Below, in pieces: positions 16,163 to 25,683 of a stretch of 42,000 nucleotides of DNA. The DNA comes from Bernardetia sp. (lineage in GTDB: Bacteria > Bacteroidota > Bacteroidia > Cytophagales > Bernardetiaceae), in contig NZ_JAHDIG010000041.1 in assembly GCF_020630935.1 (NCBI RefSeq), positions 1 through 42,000 on the forward strand, given 5' to 3'. Numbering within the stretch: the first letter of the stretch is position 1; the number at the start of each line of letters is the position of its first letter. A model generated the notes under the pieces. That model worked only from the letters and a program-made list of their open reading frames with translations. It was not told the DNA's origin and did not search any database. A program made the translations under genes and the position numbers.

Positions 16163-17413
16163 TTACATAACTGATATAATCCATTTCGAAAGTAATAGAA
16201 GTGGAATTATTTCAGTGGCGCAAAGGTACGAAAAAAGATACAACTTACCAGCATTTGTTCGTGTAAACAAATAATAACTAATTAATAAACTGTGAGTTAG
16301 GATAGAAAAAACGACTATCAAGACAAAATAGTAGAGAAAAGAACTACTTGCAGCTTCTACATCAGAAATATATAAAGTGTCTGCTATGAAGGAAAATATG
16401 ACACTTGTTATAAAAATTACGCCCATTATAAAAGTGTTGCCCAACAGAAGTGCTTGTGTGTGTTGTTCGTCAATATTACTGCTCTTAAAAAATAATTTCC
16501 CCATAAATTGAATCCAAAGCAGTCTTAAAATAGCAATACACAAACACCAAAAAGCTGCATACAACCAATCTAAAAGAAAAGAGAATAGGCTATTGTTGAT
16601 AAGAAAATAATCACTTGCACTTGTTCCATATAGATTCAAGTAATCATAAAAAATCCATACAAAACCCATTACAAGGCTAAAATAAACCACATAGCCAATT
16701 TGTGGCAAGAGTTCAGTTCTTTTGAGAGCTTTGGCAGGACGGAAAAAGTAGTTCCACGAGTCGCCAAATGCTTCCTTTCCAACAATCGGATAGGCAATCA
16801 CAGAAAAGACAACCACAATGCCTACCATAAACCAGTTTATTAATAAAATCCAGTCGGGAAGTGGTGAAATAGGTTTTTCTACGATGAGAGAGTTTTGAGG
16901 GGTTTGCTGGCTAATCTTTGGTGGGGTAAAGCTATTTTTTTTTGTAAGAATATAGGCTGAATATGGTTCAATAATCTGATTTTGAGGTTTTTCTTGATAA
17001 ACAGTAAGCATCAGAAAACCATTGAAATCTCTATTGTTTGCAGAGTAGGAACGAAGTAAACTATCAAAAGAAACTTCTATATATTCTTTTTCTGTAACAA
17101 GCGAAGAAAAATGAGTATTCCAAAATAGTTTTGCATCTTGTGGTAAGGCAATCCCTAAATAATTATTTTTGTAATCTTGAAGGTTTTGATTGACATTGAA
17201 AATCAAATGCAAAGCTCTATACTGACTATGAATGGTAGGCAAATAAGGAACATAGCTTTCTAAATCTTCATCATAGATGACCCACTTTTCAGTAAGTGTC
17301 TGATAAACAGCATCTTTTTTAACAATAGGCAAAGCCATAGTAGAATGCTGAATAGTATAAAAAACTATTAGAAATAGAACAAAAACCGTAAAAGAAGAAA
17401 TAAAACTTTTCAC
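16163..17413 (-). CDS. DUF4271 membrane protein
   Basis: The 416-residue product has an N-terminal signal/anchor helix, an extracytoplasmic beta-rich region (residues 30-185), and seven or so C-terminal transmembrane helices from about residue 190. The sequence around FGDSWNYFFRPAKAL and the position before hemD identify the Bacteroidota DUF4271 family. Its function is not established; the constant hemD linkage suggests a link with heme synthesis or envelope assembly, but that is inference. Confidence 0.8.
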   Translation of the reverse strand: MKSFISSFTVFVLFLIVFYTIQHSTMALPIVKKDAVYQTLTEKWVIYDEDLESYVPYLPTIHSQYRALHLIFNVNQNLQDYKNNYLGIALPQDAKLFWNTHFSSLVTEKEYIEVSFDSLLRSYSANNRDFNGFLMLTVYQEKPQNQIIEPYSAYILTKKNSFTPPKISQQTPQNSLIVEKPISPLPDWILLINWFMVGIVVVFSVIAYPIVGKEAFGDSWNYFFRPAKALKRTELLPQIGYVVYFSLVMGFVWIFYDYLNLYGTSASDYFLINNSLFSFLLDWLYAAFWCLCIAILRLLWIQFMGKLFFKSSNIDEQHTQALLLGNTFIMGVIFITSVIFSFIADTLYISDVEAASSSFLYYFVLIVVFSILTHSLLISYYLFTRTNAGKLYLFSYLCATEIIPLLLLSKWIISVM

Positions 17414-17491
17414 ACAAATTATTTAAACATCTGAATTAGATACGTCAAAGGATGCGTTACACAACAAAATTAGCTAATTTCTGACTAAAAT

Positions 17492-19303
17492 ATGACTTTT
17501 ATTTTCTGGTTATTATTTTTTGGCATTTCATTTTTAAGTATCCTTACCTCCATTTTCTGTAAAACTGGACAAACTATACAGTTATTATTAGTTCCATCTT
17601 TATTTTTTTCAATATATTTTGTGATTCAAAGTTTTGGTAAGCATCAACGAAATGTTAGCTTTTCTAAGACGAGAGAACTTCTTTTTTTAGTAAGTGGTAG
17701 CGTGCTGATTTGGCTTCTGAATGCTTCTTTTGTCTTTGATATTTCTGCTATTTTTAACGCTGAACAAAGTTTTAAATTTCTGATTCCTTCAAAAGATAGT
17801 TTTTTTTATGGTAGGCTTTCTGAAAAATTACTGACTTCTTCTTATGAAACTATTTTTCTTTTTCACGAAGACTTTCCTAGCGTTTTGGGAACAACTCCCT
17901 ATCACTATTTTGAATTTTGGCTCTCTGCATTTTTTGTAAAAGTATTTTCTGTCTCTGGCTATGTTGCCTATTCACTTTTTACATTGCCACTTTTACAAAT
18001 TTGTGCTTGGATAGGAATTTTGGCAATATTTGAGCAGGTAAGACGACAAAAACTATCATCAACTATTTTTCTGTGGTCGTTTGCCTTGCTTTTTGTAGGA
18101 GGAATTTATCTGCCATTTTATAATGAACTAAAAGGCTTTCAATCTACCTATTGGCTCGCCAACACTATTTTTACAGGACTTTCAGAGCATTATTTTTTTT
18201 GGATAGCCATTTTCTTAGCCTATCAGAATAAAAATTATAAGACTTCTGTTTGGATAATCTTTATGCTTCCTATTGCTTCGCCTACACTTTGGGCTGCCTG
18301 TTGGGGAGGTGTTTTTTTTATAGGAATATTTCTTTGGGTTAAAGAGAAATCAAGTTTTTTGAAGACAAATAGCTTAGAAATTTTAGCTTTTTTTTTACTC
18401 CCTGTATGTTATTTTTTGTTTTACTATTTTACAAAATCCTCTGAAAACGTGGCAGATGCAAGTACAACGGTTTTTGCCTTCTTAAAAAGTGGAAGGAGTA
18501 TTTTAGAGGTTTTCAAAGAAGTTATACTATACTTATTTTCGTTTTTAGTCATCTATTTTCCTTTTCTATTGCTGTTGTACACTGGTTTTAAAAAAAATAA
18601 TAGAACGACAATTCTTCTTGTATTTTTGCTAGGAGGTCTCTTAGGAGGTGTTGTGCTTTATTTTTTACTTCCACTTCATCAAGAGCGTTTTCAGTTTTTG
18701 AGAAATTTTATTTTACCTTTTGTGCAAGTAAGTTTGATTTATTTAATTATTAATTTAAAAAATATTTTGAATTACAAAGTAAAAGGTATTTTTATAATTC
18801 TGCTTTGTTATGGATTTGGTTTTACACTGCATTGGTTTTGGAAGGAAACGCAGCCTCATCAAGTGTATTCTTCTGCTTATTTAGATGTATTAGAAAAAGA
18901 ACTGATAGAAAATAATAAACTCAAAAGAGGTTCAATTTTTCACTCTGACAGTTATTATGATGATAAAAAACTATTCAATAGAAATGAAAATTTTGAAATA
19001 GAGGGGCGTTATTTAGCTTTTAAAAAAGACCTAGAAAGGTTTTATAATTTAGATATGGCGTGTCTAATAGAAAATGAGAAGGTAACCGTAAATCACTTTA
19101 TAAATACCGATATTTTTGCAAAGTGGCTTATCAAGAGAAACCAAGAATGCAGTGATTCTCTAAAATGGCTTTTCGTGGAAGAGCAGCAACTAGATTTTGT
19201 CATTATTGGAAAAGATGTTGTTATTCCCAATAATATTCAATCAAAAACTGCCTTTCAAGCAAAAGACAGCAAAAGTGGAGAAATATTTTTGAAGTTGAAA
19301 TAG
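17492..19303 (+). CDS. Polytopic membrane protein, glycosyltransferase-C-like
   Basis: The 603-residue protein has about eleven hydrophobic helices up to residue 455 and then a soluble C-terminal domain of about 150 residues. The layout, with a conserved acidic luminal segment in the loop after the third helix (FHEDFPSVLGTTPYHYFEFW), resembles GT-C lipid-linked sugar transferases, though I see no signature that proves it. It diverges from DUF4271 with a 78-base promoter region. No glycan genes flank it. Confidence 0.6.
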   Translation: MTFIFWLLFFGISFLSILTSIFCKTGQTIQLLLVPSLFFSIYFVIQSFGKHQRNVSFSKTRELLFLVSGSVLIWLLNASFVFDISAIFNAEQSFKFLIPSKDSFFYGRLSEKLLTSSYETIFLFHEDFPSVLGTTPYHYFEFWLSAFFVKVFSVSGYVAYSLFTLPLLQICAWIGILAIFEQVRRQKLSSTIFLWSFALLFVGGIYLPFYNELKGFQSTYWLANTIFTGLSEHYFFWIAIFLAYQNKNYKTSVWIIFMLPIASPTLWAACWGGVFFIGIFLWVKEKSSFLKTNSLEILAFFLLPVCYFLFYYFTKSSENVADASTTVFAFLKSGRSILEVFKEVILYLFSFLVIYFPFLLLLYTGFKKNNRTTILLVFLLGGLLGGVVLYFLLPLHQERFQFLRNFILPFVQVSLIYLIINLKNILNYKVKGIFIILLCYGFGFTLHWFWKETQPHQVYSSAYLDVLEKELIENNKLKRGSIFHSDSYYDDKKLFNRNENFEIEGRYLAFKKDLERFYNLDMACLIENEKVTVNHFINTDIFAKWLIKRNQECSDSLKWLFVEEQQLDFVIIGKDVVIPNNIQSKTAFQAKDSKSGEIFLKLK

Positions 19304-19400
19304 TCGCAAATCAGTTTTTTATATAGGCATAGTACGACAGACACTATAAATAAATGGAGAAGTAAAGTAAATATTGTGTGGATAAAAATTAAAAACAATA

Positions 19401-19841
19401 TTATTCTCTTTCCTTATCAATGTAGCTTTGATAATCATTTGCAAGGCTACCTTTCTGCTTTTCTGAAAGCACTTTGCCTGCAAGTTGAAAAATAGTATGT
19501 TCCTCATCTTTCAAATGGTGATGGACTTTATCTTGCAACTGCTTTGCATAGGTAAGCCAAGCAGGCGAACTCATATCTGTCTCGTCTAGTTTTTCCATCA
19601 GTTCATCCATTTCATGATGTTCGGCTACTCCATGACGAGCGTGTTCTTGTGTTTTTTCATCTTCAAACAACGGAATATAAAAATGACGCTCTTCGCCATC
19701 GGCGTGTATTTTGAGTTCGTGTTTGAGTTGTTTGTATAGAGAGCGTCTTTCCTCTGTGTCTCCAGAGGTTTGGATAAGTTTGTCTGCCAAATCTCGTTGG
19801 ATATCGTGGTCTTTTCGTAGAGCTTCAAAAATAGTTGTCAT
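19401..19841 (-). CDS. Hemerythrin HHE domain protein
   Basis: I choose the start at 19841 (MTTIFEALRKDHD), since the helix carrying the first His begins there; an upstream start at 19883 would add only a non-family tail. The 146-residue product is one four-helix bundle with the HHE metal pattern: KDHD, IHADGEERHFY, VAEHHEMDEL and HHHLKDEEH. The family binds a non-heme di-iron centre and O2, NO or peroxide; small cytoplasmic forms often protect Fe-S proteins or store oxygen. It is monocistronic, with no NO reductase or ytfE partner in view. Confidence 0.88.
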   Translation of the reverse strand: MTTIFEALRKDHDIQRDLADKLIQTSGDTEERRSLYKQLKHELKIHADGEERHFYIPLFEDEKTQEHARHGVAEHHEMDELMEKLDETDMSSPAWLTYAKQLQDKVHHHLKDEEHTIFQLAGKVLSEKQKGSLANDYQSYIDKERE

Positions 19842-19956
19842 TTTCGATAGATTTAAGAGTTGTATATTTTTAAAGTTGAACAACTACAAACAGCTCAAAT
19901 TTGTTTATTACAGCTAAACAAAGCAATATCCACGACTATTTTTACCTTGTCTTATA

Positions 19957-20011
19957 TTTAGAACCTGTTTAAATTTCTGATAGTAAAACAAAAATTTAAA
20001 CAGGTTCTAAA
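19957..20011. repeat. Perfect 20-bp inverted repeat after the hydrolase operon
   Basis: TTTAGAACCTGTTTAAATTT (19957-19976) is perfectly inverted at 19992-20011 with a 15-base loop. It begins 11 bases beyond the stop of the CMD-hydrolase gene. No U-run follows, so it is a possible terminator, attenuator or remnant of a short mobile element. Confidence 0.7.
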
Positions 20012-20021
20012 CTTGACTACA

Positions 20022-21812
20022 TTACTTTAAATTTTCTGTGAAAAAGTTAGTTAACTTATCAAAAGGTATTATATCTATTTTGTCATATAAATCTACATGA
20101 ACTGTATTTGGTATTATTATCAATTCTTTTGGTTGAGCTGCTGCTTTGTAAGCATCTTCACTAAAATATTTAGAATGTGCATTTTCTCCTGCGATTATCA
20201 ATACTGGTCTTGGAGATATTTCTTCAATATAGGTTAGAATTGGCATATTCATTAGAGACAAAGGTGTTGTTTTAGTCCAAGCACCATTTGAATTAATAGA
20301 ACGAGGATGAAAACCTCTAGGTGTTTTGTAATAGTTGTGATATTGTGCTACAAATGAAGGTTCATCTCCAGTTAGTTTTTCGGGTAAATTATTTGATGAT
20401 GTTTCAGGTTTTTCATTTTTTGCATCTTCCCAACGCTGTTCGCTTAAGTCTTCTAATATTTTAGTACGTTGTTCTAGTGTATTAGCATCAAAATAACCTT
20501 TTGCATTTACTCGTGACATATCATACATACTGGTAGTTGCAACAGCTTTCACTCGTTTATCAATAGCAGTTGCATTTAGTGCAAAGCCTCCAAAACCACA
20601 AATACCTATAATACCTATTTTGTTCCTATCAACTTTTTCATGTAGTCCAAGGTAATCTATAGCAGCACTGAAATCTTCAGTATTGATATCTGGTGATGCT
20701 ACATTTCGTGGTTCGCCACTACTTTCTCCTGTATAAGAAGGGTCAAAAGCAAGCGCAATAAAACCTCTTTCAGCCATTTGGTTGGCATATAAACCAGATG
20801 CTTGTTCTTTGACTGCTCCAAAAGGACCACTAATGGCAATGGCTGCTAAAGGCTCATCACTATCATCTTTGGGAATATATAAATCACCTGATAAAGTAAT
20901 ACCGTATCGGTTTTTGAATGTTACTTTTTGACGAGTTACTTTGTTACTTAACTCAAAGGTATAATGTTCTGTATTATTCATTATTATTTCTGTTTTTTGT
21001 TTTGATGTTTCTTCTTTTAAAATAGCCTTAGATTCTTCTAAATCTTGAGGTAAGATTTCTGCTTCTGAAATATGCACTATCATATCTGACTCACTAACTG
21101 ATAGAGGTTTTACATCAATTATTTTTCGAAGTATATTTGCCTGCTTTTGGTTGATAACCTTTCCAATAATATCTGCCACTTTTTCTAATTGTACTTCAGT
21201 GATTCCAGTGTTTTTTCCCATATCAATGTGTGCTTGTAATTGTGCTTCTACATCGGTCATTGCTGCTAAAGCTGAGATGGTAACTAACTCTCTTTGCTGA
21301 AAATTGAGTACATCACAAGCAAAAATATCAGCAAATAAGTGTTCTTTTAGAAATGCATCTATTCGTGGCACAAATTCTCCAAAATTAGGTGCAGGTTTGG
21401 GCTGATATTTATTAGTCAACTCCTGCAACACTTTTCTGCCTTGTTCATATTTGTCTAGCGAGTTATTTTCAATAACGATTTTCTTTCCCTCTTTATCAAT
21501 AATCCCTTTTGCTTTTCTTTCTTCTACTACTGTTTTAAAGGCATTGATAGCATTTAAACTTCTTGGAAAGCCACAATAAGCATAAAGCTGAGTTAATGAT
21601 TCCTTGATTTCATTAATGCTAAGACCATTGTCTAACCCATTGTTGAGTTTGATTTTCAACTGTTCAATATTTCCCGTTGCAGTAAGTGCAGAAATTTCTA
21701 CTAAGCTTTGTTCATTACTATTCAACGTAGTTTTATCCTGTGCATTCATTTTTGATGTAGTTAGAGTAAATACAAGAAAGAGAATTCCAACAATCCACTG
21801 ATGCTTTTTCAT
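20022..21812 (-). CDS. Secreted carboxymuconolactone-decarboxylase-like x2 / alpha-beta hydrolase fusion
   Basis: A signal peptide (1-24, MNAQ end) leads to two CMD-type helical domains. The first (35-110) has the Cys80 position in YAYCGFP. The second (145-232) reads FACDVLNFQQRELVTISALAA. Both belong to the AhpD/CMD superfamily. A DLH/YcjY-like alpha/beta hydrolase follows (295-596) with nucleophile elbow GICGFGG (Cys405) and a probable catalytic His572 (PNTVHVDL). The usual CMD and hydrolase enzymes are separate small proteins. The start codon overlaps the cupin stop by one base (TAATG), so the two are coupled. It probably acts in the periplasm on a small lactone, ester or peroxide, but the substrate is unknown. 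Confidence 0.85.
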   Translation of the reverse strand: MKKHQWIVGILFLVFTLTTSKMNAQDKTTLNSNEQSLVEISALTATGNIEQLKIKLNNGLDNGLSINEIKESLTQLYAYCGFPRSLNAINAFKTVVEERKAKGIIDKEGKKIVIENNSLDKYEQGRKVLQELTNKYQPKPAPNFGEFVPRIDAFLKEHLFADIFACDVLNFQQRELVTISALAAMTDVEAQLQAHIDMGKNTGITEVQLEKVADIIGKVINQKQANILRKIIDVKPLSVSESDMIVHISEAEILPQDLEESKAILKEETSKQKTEIIMNNTEHYTFELSNKVTRQKVTFKNRYGITLSGDLYIPKDDSDEPLAAIAISGPFGAVKEQASGLYANQMAERGFIALAFDPSYTGESSGEPRNVASPDINTEDFSAAIDYLGLHEKVDRNKIGIIGICGFGGFALNATAIDKRVKAVATTSMYDMSRVNAKGYFDANTLEQRTKILEDLSEQRWEDAKNEKPETSSNNLPEKLTGDEPSFVAQYHNYYKTPRGFHPRSINSNGAWTKTTPLSLMNMPILTYIEEISPRPVLIIAGENAHSKYFSEDAYKAAAQPKELIIIPNTVHVDLYDKIDIIPFDKLTNFFTENLK

Positions 21813-22315
21813 TATTCTTTGATTTGATTATTGGCTTGATTATAAATTTCATCTGTTACAGGTTCTAGCCATGTATTTTCATTTGTTTGTGGATTTCCAC
21901 TTGTGGCAAGATGAGCAAACCAACTTGTAGCTGTTGCACCGTGCCAATGCTCTACGTTTGGTGCTATTTCTACAATATCACCTTTTTGTAAATGGCGTGC
22001 TGGTTTCCCTCTTTCTTGATACAAACCTTCTCCACCTACAACAATTAAAAGTTGTCCTCCTGTATGGCTATGCCAATTGTTTCTACAACTTGGTTCAAAT
22101 GTTACATTAGCAAGTGGAACATTCAATTCTTTGTTGTTTGTCAATGGAGCTAACCAAGATTTACCTGTAAAGTATTGCTCATAGCCTGTATTTTCTTTCC
22201 CTGTTGGAAAGTCGCTTATGTTTGGAACTTCTGTTTTCATTTGTTCTTGAGTTTTATTGTTACAACTCATTGTAAGTGTGCATAGTACAATGAGAATTAG
22301 TATATTGATTTTCAT
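21812..22315 (-). CDS. Cupin domain lipoprotein
   Basis: The 167-residue protein has a lipoprotein signal (LTMSC, Cys18) and a single cupin barrel. The metal ligands are H82 and H84 in NNWHSHTGG, with Gln88 where Glu is usual, and H123/H125 in NVEHWHGA. RHLQKGDIVEIAPNVEHWHG is the second cupin motif. Cupins of this type accompany CMD-like and hydrolase genes in many bacteria and are grouped with quercetinase/RmlC-like enzymes. It is sandwiched between the acetyltransferase (one base away) and the fusion gene. Confidence 0.88.
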   Translation of the reverse strand: MKINILILIVLCTLTMSCNNKTQEQMKTEVPNISDFPTGKENTGYEQYFTGKSWLAPLTNNKELNVPLANVTFEPSCRNNWHSHTGGQLLIVVGGEGLYQERGKPARHLQKGDIVEIAPNVEHWHGATATSWFAHLATSGNPQTNENTWLEPVTDEIYNQANNQIKE

Positions 22316-22316
22316 A

Positions 22317-22865
22317 TTAAATTGGTTTAATAATTTTTGCAGGTATGCCTCCTACTATCGTATTGTCAGGTACATTTTTTAAAACAACTGAGCCTGCTGC
22401 CACTATAGAGTTTTTACCAATCGTTACGCCTTGTAAAATTGTAGCATTTGCGCCAATCCAAGCATTTTGTTTGATATGTATTTTTCCCACCGTTAGTGTT
22501 TGTCTGTCTTGAACTGAAATAGGATGTCCTTCAGATAACAAACATACTTTGGGTGCAAGCATCACATTATCTTCAATAGTAATTCCTCCCAAGTCTAAAA
22601 ATGTACAATCAAAATTGATAAAAACGTTTTTACCTATTTTGGTGTTTTTTCCGTAATTGATTTGAAATGGTGGTAAAATAGTTGTGCTTTCATCTATTTG
22701 CGAATTAATTATTTCATTTATCAATGCTCTTGCTTTTTCTACATCAGTTTCATTGTTCAATTGTATAAGTAATGATCGTGTATGATTACAAGCATTTCTG
22801 ATTTTGAAATAATCTGGATCGTTGAATGAAATAGCTTCTCCTTTTAATAATCGCTGAAATATCAT
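22317..22865 (-). CDS. Hexapeptide acyltransferase, maltose/galactoside O-acetyltransferase type
   Basis: The true start is MIFQRLLKGEAISF at 22865. A longer frame to 23003 would run through the divergent promoter and into the neighbouring regulator gene. The 182-residue product has the maa-like N-terminal helical segment, then a left-handed beta-helix of hexapeptide repeats (KNTKIGKNVFINF, ITIEDNVMLAP, IGANATILQGV, IGKNSIVAAG) and the end segment IVGGIPAKII. LLSEGHPI is where the catalytic His of the family lies. It transfers acetyl from CoA to a sugar or similar hydroxyl. It is the first gene of a compact operon with the cupin and the hydrolase fusion. Confidence 0.9.
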   Translation of the reverse strand: MIFQRLLKGEAISFNDPDYFKIRNACNHTRSLLIQLNNETDVEKARALINEIINSQIDESTTILPPFQINYGKNTKIGKNVFINFDCTFLDLGGITIEDNVMLAPKVCLLSEGHPISVQDRQTLTVGKIHIKQNAWIGANATILQGVTIGKNSIVAAGSVVLKNVPDNTIVGGIPAKIIKPI

Positions 22866-22975
22866 TGTATCTATTGTTTTAGTAGATACAAAGCTATGGA
22901 AACAATTAATTATATTTGTTACACTATTTGCGCACATAATGTCAAATATCACATATATTAAAAAATAATATAGAA

Positions 22976-23809
22976 ATGGATACAGAAAAAGCAGGTTTTC
23001 CACTTATTATTATGCTACAATTGTCAAGTGAAAAAGATTTTCCAAAAGACTTTCAAGCTAATTATCATACACATTTACTTTGTCATCGTGGTAGCCTTAC
23101 CTTCGTATTTAATGATACAAAAATGAAATGTAGTGGTGGGGAATTTGTATTTTGGTTTGCCAACAGTAAATTATCAGATTTAAAATTTTCAAAGACTTTT
23201 AAAGCAACCGTTTTACTTGTAGAAAATCAATTTTTGAAAGACAATGTGCCTGACCAAAATTGGAGTATTGATGCAATATTACACTCTCGGCAGTATCCTG
23301 TTAAACAGCTCAATGATAAAAATGACAGAAAGAGAGTTTTGTCAAACTTTCATTTATTACATAATAAATTTGAGAATAAAGAACATCGTTTTTATGAAGA
23401 AAGCTTAAAGCTGCAAACAAGACTTTTTATTCTTGAAATGTGGCATACATTTGCCAATGAATATGAACGTAGAAAACGCAGTTTGGAAACAGGAACATTT
23501 TATGAAAGATTTATGCATTTAATTCAAGAACACTGCATTAAAGAGCGTGAAGTTCAATTTTATGCCGATAAACTACATATTACTGCCAAATATCTGAATT
23601 ATATCAGCAAACAAAACTCTGGAATTACAGCTTCTGAATGGATTCAGCGTTATACTAAGGAACGTATTGTATTACTTTTACAGAATGAAAATATAACTAT
23701 TTCTGAAATTGCTGATGAAATGGAATTCTCTAGTCGTTCATTTTTCACTCGTTACGTGAAAAAAATATTAGGTGTTACACCAAGAGAATATAGAAATCGT
23801 TTAAGATAA
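22976..23809 (+). CDS. AraC family transcriptional regulator
   Basis: The 277-residue protein has an N-terminal cupin-like ligand-binding half (LLCHRGSLTF, GGEFVFWF) and a C-terminal two-HTH domain with YADKLHITAKYLNYISK and SEIADEMEFSSRSFFTRYVKK, plus the closing GVTPREYR signature. It faces the acetyltransferase-cupin-hydrolase operon across about 110 bases and is its obvious candidate regulator. Confidence 0.92.
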   Translation: MDTEKAGFPLIIMLQLSSEKDFPKDFQANYHTHLLCHRGSLTFVFNDTKMKCSGGEFVFWFANSKLSDLKFSKTFKATVLLVENQFLKDNVPDQNWSIDAILHSRQYPVKQLNDKNDRKRVLSNFHLLHNKFENKEHRFYEESLKLQTRLFILEMWHTFANEYERRKRSLETGTFYERFMHLIQEHCIKEREVQFYADKLHITAKYLNYISKQNSGITASEWIQRYTKERIVLLLQNENITISEIADEMEFSSRSFFTRYVKKILGVTPREYRNRLR

Positions 23810-23971
23810 CAAACTGCTGTATGATAGAGTCTTTTGAATGGAAATGAAGTGTGTTTCATAAACATTCAAAAAATAATTTATTTTTTTCTCTATTAGATTC
23901 GCTCACTTTTAGGTCTTAAACAATTTCAAAGTATTGATAATCAGACCTGTAAAAAACGTAATAACCTTTAG

Positions 23972-24607
23972 TTATAGCTTAAACTCTGTTATTTTTTCAT
24001 CTACATCAAAAATATGAGGATAATGTTTTCTTAAATTATTTCTCATAAAATCTAGTGGAACATCGTCAAAATATCCATAGTCATCTGTATATTCCATAAA
24101 CCGAGTACCTTGGTTATTGTATTGTTGTAAAAATGAATTGTTTTCTCCATCAAAATCTAAAGGTTCAACATTTAGTTTAACACAAAGTGATTTATTGAAG
24201 GCTGGCGACATTTTCAACCACTTGCCGTTTAGATATACATTTACCATTCCGTGTGGCGTTAGCTCGTTCGAACCAAACTTTTCTGTCAATCTTTCTACTG
24301 CGATATGATTCTTAACCTTTCCCAAATGTAATCTTGATGGAATCTCTAAAGCACGAAGGCAAGCGATTAGAAGTATTGATTTTTCTACACAGTTTCCTAC
24401 TTCTTTTTGAGCAATGTAGCTCGCCTTATATTTTTCTTCTGAAAGGCTTATATCATAAGGATAATATTTCCAATTATCACGTACTTTAGTATAAACTCTG
24501 ATAGCTTTTTCTTTGTTGGACAGGGCATATGTTTTAAACTCAGAAACTAGGCTCTGGATTGAGTCATCTTCAAAGTCAAGGTAATAAGTTGGTTCTAAAT
24601 ACTTCAT
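23972..24607 (-). CDS. Transglutaminase-like protein
   Basis: The 211-residue cytoplasmic protein has the transglutaminase-like (papain-fold) core: Cys in VGNCVEKSILLIACLRAL with the following RLHLG, and His in LTPHGMVNVYLNGKW. The Asp of the triad would be expected after this in an LDPT-like position, where LKMSPAFN stands, so Ser replaces it. The family includes proteases, amidases and non-catalytic forms. It is monocistronic. Confidence 0.75.
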   Translation of the reverse strand: MKYLEPTYYLDFEDDSIQSLVSEFKTYALSNKEKAIRVYTKVRDNWKYYPYDISLSEEKYKASYIAQKEVGNCVEKSILLIACLRALEIPSRLHLGKVKNHIAVERLTEKFGSNELTPHGMVNVYLNGKWLKMSPAFNKSLCVKLNVEPLDFDGENNSFLQQYNNQGTRFMEYTDDYGYFDDVPLDFMRNNLRKHYPHIFDVDEKITEFKL

Positions 24608-24640
24608 TCTTGATTAATCTGTGTTCAAGGATTTTACAAA

Positions 24641-24676
24641 AAACACCACCAATTTAAGAAAAAATTAATGGTGTTT
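24641..24676 (-). terminator. Terminator of the epoxide-hydrolase-like operon
   Basis: On the minus strand AAACACCATTAATT pairs with AATTGGTGGTGTTT with small mismatches, followed by T residues. It is almost the same sequence as the hairpin at 28086-28121. Confidence 0.75.
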
Positions 24677-24732
24677 GCAATATATACAACTGTTTTAATT
24701 AATGACTTTTAGAGTGATATATTTCAATCATT

Positions 24733-25683
24733 TTATGAATCATGTTTTTCTAACCAGTTTAAAATTGCTTGATTAGTTTCATTTGGTTTTTCTTGTTGAA
24801 TACAATGTCCACAATCTAAGCTAACCACCTCTACATTGGGAACAAAATCTATTAGATTTTCAGATTTAGGAATCATATCTTTTTCTCCATATATCATAAG
24901 TGTAGGATGTTGAATGACTGGGTTTATATCTGCTAATATATGCCAATTTCTGTCAAGGTTTCTGTACCAATTTATTCCTCCTGTAAACCCAGATTTCTCA
25001 AAAGCAGAAACATAAACAAGCAATTCATTTTCGCTCATAATTGGTTCTCCAAGTGGTTTTTCTGCGTTGGCAAGATTAATCATCAACATACCTGATGTTG
25101 GCATTGCAGAAGGTATGTTCTTACGAAACAAATTGTTAAGAAACTGATATTTATTTTCATATAATATAGCATCTGCTACTCCTACCTGTCGATTAAAATG
25201 AACAAAATAGTTGTCTGCTCCAAATATTTCTTCCATAAACTCTATCCAAGGTTTTTCTCCTCGCTGTTGATAAGGTAAAGCCAAGTTTATTATTTGACTT
25301 ACTCGCTCAGGATGAAGTAAAGCAAGACTCCAAACAATATTTGCACCCCAGTCGTGTCCTATAAAAGTAGCTTTTTTATATCCGTAGTAGTCAAGTAAAG
25401 CAATTAGGTCTCCTGTTAGATGTTGAATGTCGTACTCTGTTATTTCAGTTGGACAAGACGAGTTTCCATAACCTCTTTGATTTGGGATGATAACATGATA
25501 ACCAGCTTTTACAAGTTCAGGAATCTGAAAACGCCAAGAAAACGCATTTTCTGGAAAACCGTGACAGAGTACAATTGGTTTTCCTTTATTTTGTTTACCT
25601 GCTTCAAATACTTCAAGTTCAATACCATTGACTAAAATCATATTAGAACTTGGAAATTCGATTGATTTAATATTTTTGCTCAT
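24733..25683 (-). CDS. Alpha/beta hydrolase, epoxide hydrolase-like
   Basis: I prefer the start at 25683 (MSKNIKSIEF) over the upstream ATG at 25695. The 316-residue enzyme has the oxyanion motif HGFPENAFSW, the NQRGYGNSS strand, and the nucleophile elbow GHDWGA with Asp as nucleophile, which marks the epoxide hydrolase/haloalkane dehalogenase branch. MIYGEKDMIP carries the acid and CGHCIQQEKP the catalytic His. The cap carries possible Tyr ligands. The WYL-type regulator gene upstream, with a 75-base gap, is likely its regulator. Confidence 0.9.
   Translation of the reverse strand: MSKNIKSIEFPSSNMILVNGIELEVFEAGKQNKGKPIVLCHGFPENAFSWRFQIPELVKAGYHVIIPNQRGYGNSSCPTEITEYDIQHLTGDLIALLDYYGYKKATFIGHDWGANIVWSLALLHPERVSQIINLALPYQQRGEKPWIEFMEEIFGADNYFVHFNRQVGVADAILYENKYQFLNNLFRKNIPSAMPTSGMLMINLANAEKPLGEPIMSENELLVYVSAFEKSGFTGGINWYRNLDRNWHILADINPVIQHPTLMIYGEKDMIPKSENLIDFVPNVEVVSLDCGHCIQQEKPNETNQAILNWLEKHDS

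Noticed and set aside
22866-23003. 46-residue N-terminal extension of the acetyltransferase
   Set aside because: It would run through the divergent promoter region and overlap the AraC gene start; the acetyltransferase family starts at MIFQRLL.
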